From positions 21,776 to 85,775 of the forward strand of contig JBHJOB010000032.1 of assembly GCA_050330195.1 (NCBI GenBank): a stretch of 64,000 bases of DNA, written 5' to 3'. The DNA is from JAHQVI01 sp050330195. Lineage in GTDB: Bacteria; Pseudomonadota; Alphaproteobacteria; Rhizobiales; Rhodomicrobiaceae. Below the pieces are notes generated by a model that saw only the letters and a program-made list of their open reading frames with translations, did no database searches and was not told the origin of the DNA. How positions within the stretch are numbered: position 1 is the first letter of the stretch; each line of letters begins with the position of its first letter. Made by a program: the position numbers and the translations under genes. This document shows, piece by piece, positions 8,372 to 16,731 of this stretch.

Positions 8372-9355
8372 ATGGCCGAATATCAGAATATCTTCACTCG
8401 CGTCCAGGTCCGCGCAGCGCCGGAAGCGGGAATAGCACGCACCCGAGGCGATGTCTTCACACGCGACGGCGAGCCGTTCTTCAACTACTGGCTCGGCAAG
8501 ATCGGCGATGCGCAGGTCGGGCCGATTCATCTCGGCTTCACCGGCGTCGCCTCGCTGATCTGCGGGTTCATCGCGATCGAGATCATTGGACTGAACATGT
8601 GGGCCTCGGTCAACTGGGACCCGGTCCAGTTCATGCGGCAGCTTCCCTGGCTGGCGCTGGAGCCACCTCCGGCGAAATACGGACTGACCATCTTTCCACC
8701 GCTCAATGAAGGCGGCTGGTGGCTGATGGCGGGCTTTTTCCTGACAGCCGCGATCCTGCTCTGGTGGGTCAAGGTCTACAACAATGCGCGTGCGCTCGGC
8801 ATGGGCACCCACGTGGCCTGGGGCTTCGCCGCCGCGATCTGGCTCTATCTGGTTCTCGGCTTCATCCGGCCCATTGCGATGGGAAGCTGGGCGGAAGCGG
8901 TGCCGTTCGGGATCTTCCCGCATCTCGACTGGACGGCGGCCTTCTCGATCCGCTACGGCAACCTGTTCTATAATCCGTTCCACATGCTCTCCATCGTGTT
9001 CCTCTACGGCTCGGCGCTGCTGTTCGCCATGCATGCCGCGACCATTCTGGCCGTTGGCCAATATGGCGGCGAACGGGAAATCGAGCAGATCGTGGATCGC
9101 GGCACGGCATCGGAGCGGGCCGCCCTGTTCTGGCGCTGGACGATGGGGTTCAACGCCTCGATGGAGTCGATCCATCGCTGGGCGTGGTGGTTCGCGGTGC
9201 TATGCCCGCTGACCGGCGGCATCGGCATCCTGCTGACGGGCACCGTCGTGGATAACTGGTATCTTTGGGGCATCAAGCACGGTTTCGTTCCGGAATATCC
9301 GGTTACCGGTCCGTCGGTTCTTGATCCGGCTCTTGGCAATGGAGCAGCGCAATGA
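8372..9355 (+). CDS. pufM: Reaction centre M subunit PufM
   Basis: M chain of the reaction centre, 327 residues, partner of PufL. It starts MAEYQNIFTRVQVRA, and the conserved segments FYNPFHMLSI and LFAMHAATILA carry chlorophyll and iron ligands. ATG 8372 is chosen over an upstream GTG (8315) that would overlap pufL. The end overlaps pufC by four bases (ATGA). The relatively long C-terminal tail is common in species with a bound cytochrome subunit. Confidence 0.97.
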   Translation: MAEYQNIFTRVQVRAAPEAGIARTRGDVFTRDGEPFFNYWLGKIGDAQVGPIHLGFTGVASLICGFIAIEIIGLNMWASVNWDPVQFMRQLPWLALEPPPAKYGLTIFPPLNEGGWWLMAGFFLTAAILLWWVKVYNNARALGMGTHVAWGFAAAIWLYLVLGFIRPIAMGSWAEAVPFGIFPHLDWTAAFSIRYGNLFYNPFHMLSIVFLYGSALLFAMHAATILAVGQYGGEREIEQIVDRGTASERAALFWRWTMGFNASMESIHRWAWWFAVLCPLTGGIGILLTGTVVDNWYLWGIKHGFVPEYPVTGPSVLDPALGNGAAQ

Positions 9356-10422
9356 AAACCGGCTTCAACATAGTTCTGGCGCTCGGAGGCATCTTCGCGC
9401 TGTTCCTGACGATCGGCACCTTCATAGCGGACTGGGAACGCCCGCCAGTAGAGACGGTACAGATCGGCTATCGCGGCGTCGGTACGCAGCAGGTTATCAA
9501 TCCGCGTACGGAAGCCGGGAGAGCGGTCACGCTTCCCACGGTCTACGACCCCGCCCCTCCCGGCGGACAGCCGGCACGCGAGGTCTATCAGAATGTGCAG
9601 ATCCTCGGCGATCTGACCGAAGATGAATTCAACCGTGTCATGGTCGCCATTACGGATTGGGTTGCCCCGGAAGACGAGGGCTGCGCCTATTGCCACAATC
9701 TGGAGAATCTGGCTGAGGACGTGCCGACGAAAATCATTTCGCGGCGCATGTTCCAGATGACGCGGACGATCAATGAGAATTGGACCGATCACGTCGCCGA
9801 GACCGGCGTCACCTGCTATACCTGCCATCGCGGCCAGCCTGTTCCGGCCGAGATCTGGTTCAATCACGGCGGCGCCGGGCCGACGCGGGGAATGGCTGGT
9901 TACGACGCAGGGCAGAACCATCCGGCGCTTGCCGCGGGGCTGACTTCGCTGCCGTCCGATCCGTTTTCGGGGCGCGTGGATTCGGCATCGGAAATCCGTG
10001 TCGTCGGCGAGTCGGCGTTGCCGTCCGGCCAGGGGGCTTCCATCAAGGACACCGAAGCGACCTACGCTCTGATGATTCATATGTCCGAAGCGCTCGGGGT
10101 GAACTGCACCTTCTGCCATAACAGCCGCTCGTTCATCTCGTGGGAACAGAGCAACCAGAGCCGGATTCCGGCCTGGCATGGCATCCAGATGGTTCGCGAC
10201 ATCAACCAGAACTTCGTCGTTCCGTTGACGCCTCTTTATGCGGCCAACCGCCTCGGTCCGCAGGGCGATGCGCCGAAAGCCAATTGCGCCACATGCCATC
10301 GCGGCCAGAGCAAGCCGCTCGGCGGCGCTCAACTGGCCAGGGACTATCCTGAGCTGAACCGGGTCACGCTGATACCGCTCGCGGGCCCCGCAGTGCAATC
10401 GCAGCCGTCGACGGCGCAGTAA
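9352..10422 (+). CDS. pufC: Tetrahaem reaction-centre cytochrome PufC
   Basis: Periplasmic c-type cytochrome bound to the reaction centre, which re-reduces the photo-oxidised special pair. Four CxxCH sites are visible: CAYCH, CYTCH, CTFCH and CATCH. The N-terminus has a hydrophobic helix (about residues 6-26) but no cysteine lipobox. The protein is therefore probably held by an uncleaved helix, not by a lipid anchor as in Blastochloris viridis. Length is 356 residues. It is the last gene before a strong terminator. Confidence 0.96.
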   Translation: MKTGFNIVLALGGIFALFLTIGTFIADWERPPVETVQIGYRGVGTQQVINPRTEAGRAVTLPTVYDPAPPGGQPAREVYQNVQILGDLTEDEFNRVMVAITDWVAPEDEGCAYCHNLENLAEDVPTKIISRRMFQMTRTINENWTDHVAETGVTCYTCHRGQPVPAEIWFNHGGAGPTRGMAGYDAGQNHPALAAGLTSLPSDPFSGRVDSASEIRVVGESALPSGQGASIKDTEATYALMIHMSEALGVNCTFCHNSRSFISWEQSNQSRIPAWHGIQMVRDINQNFVVPLTPLYAANRLGPQGDAPKANCATCHRGQSKPLGGAQLARDYPELNRVTLIPLAGPAVQSQPSTAQ

Positions 10423-10438
10423 GCCCCTGCAAGACACA

Positions 10439-10478
10439 GCCGGAAAGCAGGAATTCACGCGCCTGCTTTCCGGCTTTT
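10439..10478 (+). terminator. Rho-independent terminator of the puf operon
   Basis: A perfect 13-base stem, GCCGGAAAGCAGG (10439-10451) with CCTGCTTTCCGGC (10462-10474), has a 10-base loop followed by TTTT (10475-10478). It starts 17 bases after the pufC stop. Confidence 0.9.
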
Positions 10479-10499
10479 CATATGACGAGGGAGGATCGC

Positions 10500-11003
10500 T
10501 TGAAGATTCAGGACCGCCAGGAGTTGCTTACAAAGCCCAAGCCCCTGACTTTCAAAGCGGATCAGCTTGTCTCGGATGCCGTCGCGAAGATGTCCGAGCT
10601 GAATTACGGCTCGGTGATCATCGTTGAAGATGACGGCCGCATTGACGGCATCGTCACCGAGCGCGATGTTCTCAAACGGCTCGTCAATGAAGGGCGGGAC
10701 GCGAAATCCACCCGCCTCTCGGAGATCATGACGACGAATATTCAGGTTGCCCATGTCGAGGACGACCTGATCGAATGGATGCAGAAAATGTCGGAGGGCC
10801 GGTTCCGGCGTCTGCCTGTTGTCGACAACGACAACCGCCCGATCGCGATCCTGACGCAGACCGACCTGATGGCCTATTCATGGCAGCAGCTTCTGTCGCA
10901 GGCCAGCGAAATCGCCAAGCTGACGCTGCGTCGGAATTACAACATCTTTGCGATCCTCGGCGCATTCGTTCTGTATACGGTCGTGATCCTCTTCATAATC
11001 TGA
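10500..11003 (+). CDS. CBS-pair protein with C-terminal membrane anchor
   Basis: A protein of 167 residues with two CBS motifs (about residues 14-70 and 80-135). It includes GIVTERDVLKRL and RFRRLPVVDNDNRP, which usually form a nucleotide-binding Bateman module. The C-terminus is a single hydrophobic helix (NIFAILGAFVLYTVVILFII), so it is likely tail-anchored in the inner membrane. TTG at 10500 follows GGGAGGA at good spacing; ATG at 10482 lies 4 bases after the puf terminator T-run and lacks a ribosome site. Target and ligand are unknown. Nearby genes do not point to a specific role. Confidence 0.75.
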   Translation: MKIQDRQELLTKPKPLTFKADQLVSDAVAKMSELNYGSVIIVEDDGRIDGIVTERDVLKRLVNEGRDAKSTRLSEIMTTNIQVAHVEDDLIEWMQKMSEGRFRRLPVVDNDNRPIAILTQTDLMAYSWQQLLSQASEIAKLTLRRNYNIFAILGAFVLYTVVILFII

Positions 11004-11094
11004 TGCGCCCTGCCGATCCGGGTGTCCGACAACGCGGACTTGTTAAACGCTCCATGCGCTGTACAGTCGGATTTTCAATCATCCGGGTGGAGCA

Positions 11095-12087
11095 ATGAGC
11101 GGTTTGCCGAACGTCACGGTCCTGAGCGCTGGCGGGACCATCGCGATGACAGGCGCCGGGGGCGCTGGCGTTCTGCCGAAACTGGGGGCGGACGATCTCG
11201 TGAACGCCGTGCCGGCGCTTGCCCGCATTGCCAATGTGCGGTCGCGGTCCCTGTTTTCGCTGCCCAGTCCGCATATGGAGATCGGCACTGTTGTCCGGAT
11301 CACGGAGGCCATCGACGAAGAATTCGCTGGCGGAGCGGATGGCGTCGTCGTCACGCAAGGCTCCGATACGATCCAGGAGAGCGCATTCGCCCTCGATCTG
11401 CTCCTCGATCCCGCGCGGCCGGTTGCCGTTACCGGCGCGATGCGCAACCCGTCCCTGCCCGGTCACGACGGTCCGGCGAACCTGTTCTCGGCCGTTTCCG
11501 CAGTTGCCAATCCCGCCATTGCCGGTCAAGGCGTGGTCGTGGTCATGGACGACATGATCCACGCGGCCCGTCATGTGCACAAGGCGCATACGACGCGCGT
11601 TGGGGCGTTCAGCTCCGATCCCATCCTGCTCGGCCAACTCGCCGAGGGCCGCCTGATCCTTCATGCTCGCCTGTCGCCGTTGCCGCGCATCGACCGCCGG
11701 GCCGTTATGCAGCCCGCAAACGTGGCTTTGCTTCAGGGCAGCATGGGCGATCATGGCGAGTTTGTGGATACGGTTCTTTCCTGCGGCTATCAGGGACTGA
11801 TCGTCGAGGGCATGGGCGGCGGGCATGTGCATCCGGCAATGGCCGACCGGCTGGAGAAGCTGGCGGCGCAGGTTCCCGTCATCTTCGCTTCGCGCACGCG
11901 CGGCGGGACGACGCTTCAGGGCACCTACGCCTATGCCGGCGGCGAGCTTGATCTGATCCGGCGCGGTCTGATCCGGGCCGGATGGCTCCATGCTCTGAAA
12001 GCGCGCATATTGCTGTCGCTCCTGCTCGGGCAGGGAGCGGATATGAAGGAAATCCGACGCTTCTTCACCGCATTCGACGGCGGCTGA
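11095..12087 (+). CDS. L-asparaginase/glutaminase family protein
   Basis: Type I/II asparaginase family, hydrolysing asparagine (possibly glutamine) to aspartate and ammonia. The first active-site motif LSAGGTIAMTGAG carries the nucleophilic Thr near residue 15; the second motif reads VVTQGSDTIQES near residue 86 (Gln and Ser where THGTDT is usual). No signal peptide is visible, so it is probably cytoplasmic. Length of 330 residues is normal. The cobU-cobS-cobT genes are convergent 21 bases downstream. Confidence 0.82.
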   Translation: MSGLPNVTVLSAGGTIAMTGAGGAGVLPKLGADDLVNAVPALARIANVRSRSLFSLPSPHMEIGTVVRITEAIDEEFAGGADGVVVTQGSDTIQESAFALDLLLDPARPVAVTGAMRNPSLPGHDGPANLFSAVSAVANPAIAGQGVVVVMDDMIHAARHVHKAHTTRVGAFSSDPILLGQLAEGRLILHARLSPLPRIDRRAVMQPANVALLQGSMGDHGEFVDTVLSCGYQGLIVEGMGGGHVHPAMADRLEKLAAQVPVIFASRTRGGTTLQGTYAYAGGELDLIRRGLIRAGWLHALKARILLSLLLGQGADMKEIRRFFTAFDGG

Positions 12088-12108
12088 AGCCGGACAGATG
12101 GCCCGCGT

Positions 12109-12630
12109 CTACGAGGCTGGCTTGATCCGCAGGGGCAGACCCGCGGTGACGAATTCCACCTCGTCAACCGTGGCGGCGACGGCCTGATTGAGCCATCCCT
12201 GCCGGTCCCGGAATTCGCGGCCAAGCGGGGTTTCCGGCACCAGCCCCAGCCCGACCTCATTGGAAACCAGCAGAACCGTCGCCGTGGACGCCTTGACCGC
12301 GTCGCAGAGATGGGCGGTGGCCCGTTCAACGTCGCGTCCCGCGCCCATCAGGTTGGACAGCCAGAGCGTAAGGCAATCGACAACGCATACGGCCTCCGCC
12401 GCCCGTATGCCGGAAATCGCTTCGGGGAGTTCCAGCGGCGCTTCGATGGTGATCCAGCCCTTGCCCGCGCGTTCCGCCTTGTGGTGGGAGATGCGGTCGG
12501 CCATCTCCTTGTCGAGCGCTTCGGCGGTTGCAATGTAAAAGCGCTCGCAAAAAGGCGCGGCGAGGTCCAGAGCCCGTTTCGTCTTGCCCGAGCGTGCGCC
12601 GCCGAGGATCAGGCAGGACCGGGCGCTCAT
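12109..12630 (-). CDS. cobU: Adenosylcobinamide kinase/guanylyltransferase CobU (CobP)
   Basis: Bifunctional enzyme of the nucleotide-loop assembly of B12: it phosphorylates adenosylcobinamide and converts it to the GDP derivative. The P-loop GGARSGKT is at residues 10-17, and the HHKAER segment near residue 50 holds the guanylylated histidine. It has 173 residues. The start overlaps the cobS stop, and the three genes run cobT-cobS-cobU. In Pseudomonas denitrificans nomenclature this is CobP. Confidence 0.93.
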   Translation of the reverse strand: MSARSCLILGGARSGKTKRALDLAAPFCERFYIATAEALDKEMADRISHHKAERAGKGWITIEAPLELPEAISGIRAAEAVCVVDCLTLWLSNLMGAGRDVERATAHLCDAVKASTATVLLVSNEVGLGLVPETPLGREFRDRQGWLNQAVAATVDEVEFVTAGLPLRIKPAS

Positions 12631-13430
12631 GGCGTCACGAGCAGGACCACGAAGCCAAGCGCGGTCATGCGCGCCGTTGCCGCCGTCGCGCCAAGCACGT
12701 CGCCGGTGAAGCCGCCGAGAAAACTGCGTGCGAGCAACGTGATGACCGCCGCGCCGATCGCACCGCCCAATATGAGCATGCCGCTGTTAAGCCCGAGCAG
12801 CACGAACGCGACGACGAGCGAGATGGCGATGGCGGCGGCGTATGTTTCCGGCCGCATGTTGGTCATGAGACTGCCCAGTCCGTCTTTTCGCGCGGGCGGC
12901 AGGGTTGCAAGCGGAAGCGCGATTACGCCGCGCGCAAGCGTTTCCGCCGCGATGATGGCGGCGATTGTGGGGAGCAGCCCGGTATAATGCTGCAGATTGA
13001 CGATGAACTCCGCCTGCAATCCGAGGGTCAGGAGCAGGGCCAGCGCACCATAGGCGCCGATCCGGCTGTCGCGCATTATCTTGAGTTTGGCTTCTTTCGT
13101 CTTGCCGCCGCCAAGACCGTCCCACAGGTCGCTGAGGCCGTCCTCATGGAAGGCCCCTCCGGCAAGCAGGGATGCGATGATCGCAATGTATGCGCAGGCG
13201 GTCGAGCTGAAGCCGGCAGTGACCGATAGCCAGAACGCGATCGCCGAAAGAACCCCGATCAGGGCGCCGACCAGAGGATAGGCCCAGAAGGCGGTCCCGA
13301 GCGTTGCCCGTGTGTGGCGTTTGAAGGCGGGAAGCGGTATTCGCGTCAACAGACCGGCGGCCAAGCCGAGTTCTTCCAGCCTGCGCCGGAGAAATGTCTC
13401 GCTTTCCATATCTACGCTGGCCGGTTTCAT
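12627..13430 (-). CDS. cobS: Adenosylcobinamide-GDP ribazoletransferase CobS (CobV)
   Basis: Cobalamin synthase, an integral membrane enzyme joining adenosylcobinamide-GDP with alpha-ribazole (phosphate). Multiple hydrophobic helices are visible. The conserved acidic segment GGAFHEDGLSDLWDGLGGG, typical of Mg2+ binding in this family, lies near residue 95. Length of 267 residues is normal. It overlaps cobT by four bases and cobU by four bases, so the three are probably translationally coupled. Confidence 0.93.
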   Translation of the reverse strand: MKPASVDMESETFLRRRLEELGLAAGLLTRIPLPAFKRHTRATLGTAFWAYPLVGALIGVLSAIAFWLSVTAGFSSTACAYIAIIASLLAGGAFHEDGLSDLWDGLGGGKTKEAKLKIMRDSRIGAYGALALLLTLGLQAEFIVNLQHYTGLLPTIAAIIAAETLARGVIALPLATLPPARKDGLGSLMTNMRPETYAAAIAISLVVAFVLLGLNSGMLILGGAIGAAVITLLARSFLGGFTGDVLGATAATARMTALGFVVLLVTP

Positions 13431-14494
13431 GTCCCCCCCCGATCCCGGTTTGCTACCCGCGCTTCCGCGAATGTTGCCATTTCATTATGCGCTCTTGCCG
13501 CCGCACGCAAGATCGCCATGGCCAACACTGCGCCGGTGCCTTCGCCGAGCCGCATGTCGAGATTGAGCAAAGGCTTGAGGCCGAAAGCAGTCAGCAGGCG
13601 GGCATGGGCCTGTTCGGCGGAGCAGTGCCCCGCGAGGCAATGTTCCGCGATTGCCGGGTTTTCCCTGAACAGTGGGGCAAGGCTTGCCGATACGACATAG
13701 CCGTCGAGCATGACGGGGATTGCCTTGTGGCGCGCCGCCAGAATTGCGCCCGCGATGGCCGCCGTTTCGCGCCCGCCAAGCCGCCGCAGGATCTCGGCCG
13801 CGCTTTCGGTGCCGGTGTGCAGGGCGAGCGCTTTGTCGATCACTGCCGCCTTGAGGCGCACGCCCTCATCGTCGAGACCCGTGCCGCGTCCGGCCCAGTC
13901 CGCGCCCGTGCCGCCGAGCGACTTCGCCGCCAGCGCCGCCGCAATCGTCGTGTTGCCGATGCCCATTTCGCCGAATGCGAGAACATCCCCGCCCTTTTCC
14001 ACGGCGCTGGCGCCTTCGTTCAGCGCGTCCAGCAACTCAGCATCGCTCATGGCGTCCTGCCGGGATATGTCGCCCGTCGGCTTGTCCAGAGACAGGGGCA
14101 CGACCTCAAGCGTGACACCGCTCGCATCAGCCAGAGCATTGATCGCCGCGCCGCCATTGGCGAAATTCGCCACCATCTGCTCGGTCACGTCCGGCGGAAA
14201 GGGACTGACGCCCCGCGCCGTCACCCCATGATTGCCTGCGAAAACGATCACGCGCGCATTGCCTGCACGCGGCTCGGGCGCACTGCCCCATCCGCTGAGA
14301 AAGATGGCGCATTCCTCCAGCCGTCCGAGCGATCCTGCCGGCTTGGTCAGTTGCGCCTGACGTTCGCGCGCAATTTCGCGCCAGCTTTCATTGGCGGCGG
14401 GAAGGTCGTGGAGGGCGTCGGTGAAGGCCGGGAGATTTTTGAACATCGGGCAATCGGAATTAACCTGGTGGGTAAGACGTCCCAGAATAACCAT
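13427..14494 (-). CDS. cobT: Nicotinate-nucleotide:dimethylbenzimidazole phosphoribosyltransferase CobT
   Basis: Transfers phosphoribose from nicotinate mononucleotide to dimethylbenzimidazole, making alpha-ribazole phosphate for the lower B12 ligand. It shows the family features FAGNHGVTARGVSPFP, GIGNTTIAAAL and the C-terminal LGEGTGAVLA, whose Glu is the likely catalytic base. Length is 355 residues. It is the first gene of the minus-strand cobT-cobS-cobU set, divergent from the riboswitch-led hupE operon. In P. denitrificans naming it is CobU. Confidence 0.94.
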   Translation of the reverse strand: MVILGRLTHQVNSDCPMFKNLPAFTDALHDLPAANESWREIARERQAQLTKPAGSLGRLEECAIFLSGWGSAPEPRAGNARVIVFAGNHGVTARGVSPFPPDVTEQMVANFANGGAAINALADASGVTLEVVPLSLDKPTGDISRQDAMSDAELLDALNEGASAVEKGGDVLAFGEMGIGNTTIAAALAAKSLGGTGADWAGRGTGLDDEGVRLKAAVIDKALALHTGTESAAEILRRLGGRETAAIAGAILAARHKAIPVMLDGYVVSASLAPLFRENPAIAEHCLAGHCSAEQAHARLLTAFGLKPLLNLDMRLGEGTGAVLAMAILRAAARAHNEMATFAEARVANRDRGGT

Positions 14495-14505
14495 TCTTCC
14501 CGAGA

Positions 14506-14534
14506 TTGACAGAGTTAACCGCGCTCAATAGTGT
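14506..14534 (+). promoter_or_regulatory. Possible promoter for the cobalamin-riboswitch operon
   Basis: TTGACA (14506-14511) lies about 30 bases before the riboswitch P1 stem. No good -10 follows; an AT-rich tract around 14526-14534 is the best candidate. Only the -35 is convincing. Confidence 0.35.
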
Positions 14535-14535
14535 C

Positions 14536-14806
14536 TCTTGCACCGGTTGCCCGGAAGGTGCCAAGCGCCGGGCATGAAAAGGGAACGCGGGCAGGATCGA
14601 CCCATGCCGGGAGTCCGAAGCCGCGGCCGCCCCCGCGACTGTACGCAGCGAGCGTTCATCCTGCATCGATCCAGCAGAAGGCGCAAAGCCGAAGCTGGCG
14701 GAGACGATGCGCAAGTCAACGAGCCACTGGCCGGAAAGGCAGCAATGCCAAGGCTGGGAAGGCGGATGAACGCGGTGACCTGTGAGCCAGGAGACCTGCC
14801 GGTATG
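14536..14806 (+). ncRNA. Cobalamin (AdoCbl) riboswitch
   Basis: Conserved elements occur in order: GGTGCC, GGGAAC with a following GGGAGTCCG, CCCGCGACTGTA, AGCCACTGG, GGGAAGGC, and the B12 box AGCCAGGAGACCTGCC (14785-14800). ACCGG (14542-14546) pairs with CCGGT (14799-14803) to close the P1 stem. It is placed to control hupE, which starts at 14917, and probably the whole downstream cob operon. The orientation does not suit cobT on the other strand. Confidence 0.93.
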
Positions 14807-14868
14807 GATACGTGTTCGGACGGGGTGCTCCGCAGCGTGCTTTCGCCGCCTTCCCGATAAGGGGGGAG

Positions 14869-14900
14869 GGAGGCGACGGTCGCCTTGGGCGCCTCCTTTT
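14869..14900 (+). terminator. Riboswitch-associated terminator hairpin
   Basis: GGAGGCG (14869-14875) pairs with CGCCTCC (14890-14896), followed by TTTT (14897-14900). It lies after the riboswitch aptamer and just before the hupE ribosome site (ACGGAGG). This suggests that ligand binding ends transcription before hupE, although the T-run is short. Confidence 0.7.
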
Positions 14901-14916
14901 ACGGAGGGTCTTTTTC

Positions 14917-15570
14917 ATGAATTCAGCTGTAGTCCGGCGTAGCGGCCTCTGGGCGTCGCTATTGCTTGCCTGTCTTGCGCTGGCCAGTCCGGCTCAAGCG
15001 CATCACCCGATGGGCGGCGATACGCCGTTCACGCTCATGCAAGGGCTGATTTCCGGCTTCGCTCATCCGGTGATCGGCCTCGATCATCTTGCCTTCATTC
15101 TCAGCGTCGGCGCGGCGTCGGCCTTTCTGGCCAAGCGGTTTCTGACGCCTCTGGTCTTCGTAGGCGCGACGCTGGCCGGATGCGCTCTTCAGCTTCAGGG
15201 AGTGACACTGCCGCTGGCCGAGATCGCGATCGCGGCATCGGTCGTCGCCATCGGTGTGGCGATCCTGTCGGGGGCGGCGCTGCCGAGCGCATTTTACATT
15301 GTGCTGTTTGGCGTGGCGGGCCTCTTCCACGGTTGGGCCTATGGCGGCAGCATCGTCGGGGCGGAACAGACGCCACTTGTCGCCTATCTGCTCGGATTTG
15401 CCAGCATTCAGGCCGTCATCGCCATCGCCAGCATGATGGCAACGCGGGCGCTCTGGCAGAGTGCTGGCGCCGTGCCGCTGCGGATCGCGGGCGGTGCGAT
15501 TGCCGGCTTCGGGCTCGCCTTGCTGGTCCACAACGTCGAGAGCCTGATTTTGCCCGGAGTTGCGGTTTAG
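14917..15570 (+). CDS. hupE: HupE/UreJ-family cobalt (or nickel) transporter
   Basis: Membrane protein of 217 residues with a cleavable signal peptide ending ASPAQA, immediately followed by HHPMGG. The HP-GLDHLAFILSVG segment (HPxxGxDH motif) is the family metal site. About six to seven hydrophobic helices follow. ATG 14917 is preceded by ACGGAGG. The B12 riboswitch in front and the cob genes behind make cobalt the probable substrate; the family also imports nickel. It is the first gene of the plus-strand B12 operon. Confidence 0.87.
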   Translation: MNSAVVRRSGLWASLLLACLALASPAQAHHPMGGDTPFTLMQGLISGFAHPVIGLDHLAFILSVGAASAFLAKRFLTPLVFVGATLAGCALQLQGVTLPLAEIAIAASVVAIGVAILSGAALPSAFYIVLFGVAGLFHGWAYGGSIVGAEQTPLVAYLLGFASIQAVIAIASMMATRALWQSAGAVPLRIAGGAIAGFGLALLVHNVESLILPGVAV

Positions 15571-15581
15571 AAATGCGTATG

Positions 15582-15604
15582 GCCCCGGCATCGGTTGCCG
15601 GGGC
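15582..15604 (+). terminator. Stem-loop between hupE and cobW
   Basis: GCCCCGGCA (15582-15590) and TGCCGGGGC (15596-15604) form a 9-base stem with a 5-base loop and no T-run. It may attenuate or stabilise mRNA between hupE and the cob genes rather than stop transcription. Confidence 0.5.
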
Positions 15605-15681
15605 TCCACGACCATCAAACGAATCCCGGCGCGTTCTTCTGGCCGGGACCAGGAAGAAATCCGCGGCTTCAGGGACAGCAA

Positions 15682-16731
15682 ATGAGCAAACGCATTCCGG
15701 CGACGATCATCACAGGCTTTCTCGGCACGGGGAAAACCACGCTGATCCGCAATCTGTTGCAAAATGCCGGCGGACGGCGGATTGCCGTCATCGTCAATGA
15801 ATTCGGCGATGTCGGCGTGGACGCCAAGCTGCTGCGCGATTGCGGTGAGTATAGCTGTACGGCGGACGACATCGTGGAACTCGCCAATGGCTGCATCTGC
15901 TGCACGGTCGCCGACGATTTCATCCCGACGATGGAGACGCTGCTCGCTCGCGACCCGGCTCCCGATCATATCGTCATCGAGACCTCGGGGCTGGCGCTGC
16001 CCCAGCCGCTGGTTCGCGCTTTCAACTGGCCCGAGGTCAAGGCCCGCGTGACCGTTGACGGCGTCGTGACCGTGATAGACGCCCGCGCCGTCGCCGATGG
16101 TCGGTTCGCCTCGAACGAAGCCGCCGTCGATGCCATGCGCGTCGCGGACGAGAACCTCGATCACGAAAGCCCCTTGCATGAGCTTTTCGAGGATCAGCTT
16201 TCCTGCGCGGATCTGATCGTGCTCAACAAGGTCGATCTGGTGGATGACGCGGAAATCGCGCGCGTCGCCGAAATCGTGACGCGCGAAAAGCGCCCGGCAG
16301 CCCAGATCGTCAAGTCCGTGCGCGGAAAGGTGTCGCCTGATGTGCTGATCGGCCTTGACGCTCAGGCCGAGGACGATCTCGACACCCGCCACGGTCATCA
16401 CGGACCGGAGAGCGGCGACGATCACGACCATGATCATGACGATTTCGACAGTTTCGTCGTTGCCATGCCGACTATCGAAGACCCGCGCGGCCTATCGAAG
16501 ATCCTGATCGAGATGGCCGGCGAAATGCCGGTTCTGCGGGCCAAGGGCTTCGTGACCGTGGAGAACAAGCCGATGCGGCTCGCCGTGCAGGGCGTCGGCC
16601 CGCGTGTCGACAGCTATTTCGACCGGCCATTGCGCGAGGAAGAGCGGGGCAGCGGGCATCTCGTGATCATCGGCCTCAAGGGGCTGGACCGGCAGCGCGT
16701 TGCAGCAAGATTAGGAGGCTCGATCTCATGA
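15682..16731 (+). CDS. cobW: CobW-type COG0523 metallochaperone GTPase
   Basis: G3E-family P-loop GTPase proposed to deliver cobalt for cobalamin synthesis. The Walker A motif GFLGTGKTT is near residues 12-20, the metal-binding CxCC motif appears as GCICCTV, and NKVD is the guanine-specificity motif. A His/Asp-rich stretch (HGHHGPESGDDHDHDHDD) near residue 240 suits metal binding. ATG 15682 is chosen because the family N-terminus MSKRIPATIITGFLG begins there. The stop overlaps the next gene by four bases. Confidence 0.93.
   Translation: MSKRIPATIITGFLGTGKTTLIRNLLQNAGGRRIAVIVNEFGDVGVDAKLLRDCGEYSCTADDIVELANGCICCTVADDFIPTMETLLARDPAPDHIVIETSGLALPQPLVRAFNWPEVKARVTVDGVVTVIDARAVADGRFASNEAAVDAMRVADENLDHESPLHELFEDQLSCADLIVLNKVDLVDDAEIARVAEIVTREKRPAAQIVKSVRGKVSPDVLIGLDAQAEDDLDTRHGHHGPESGDDHDHDHDDFDSFVVAMPTIEDPRGLSKILIEMAGEMPVLRAKGFVTVENKPMRLAVQGVGPRVDSYFDRPLREEERGSGHLVIIGLKGLDRQRVAARLGGSIS

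Noticed and set aside
9004..10458. 484-codon minus-strand frame opposite pufM/pufC
   Set aside because: Spans two well-identified genes and the terminator; composition typical of antisense frames.
13394..14509. 371-codon plus-strand frame opposite cobT
   Set aside because: cobT motifs are clear on the minus strand and the plus frame is low-complexity Arg/Ala-rich.
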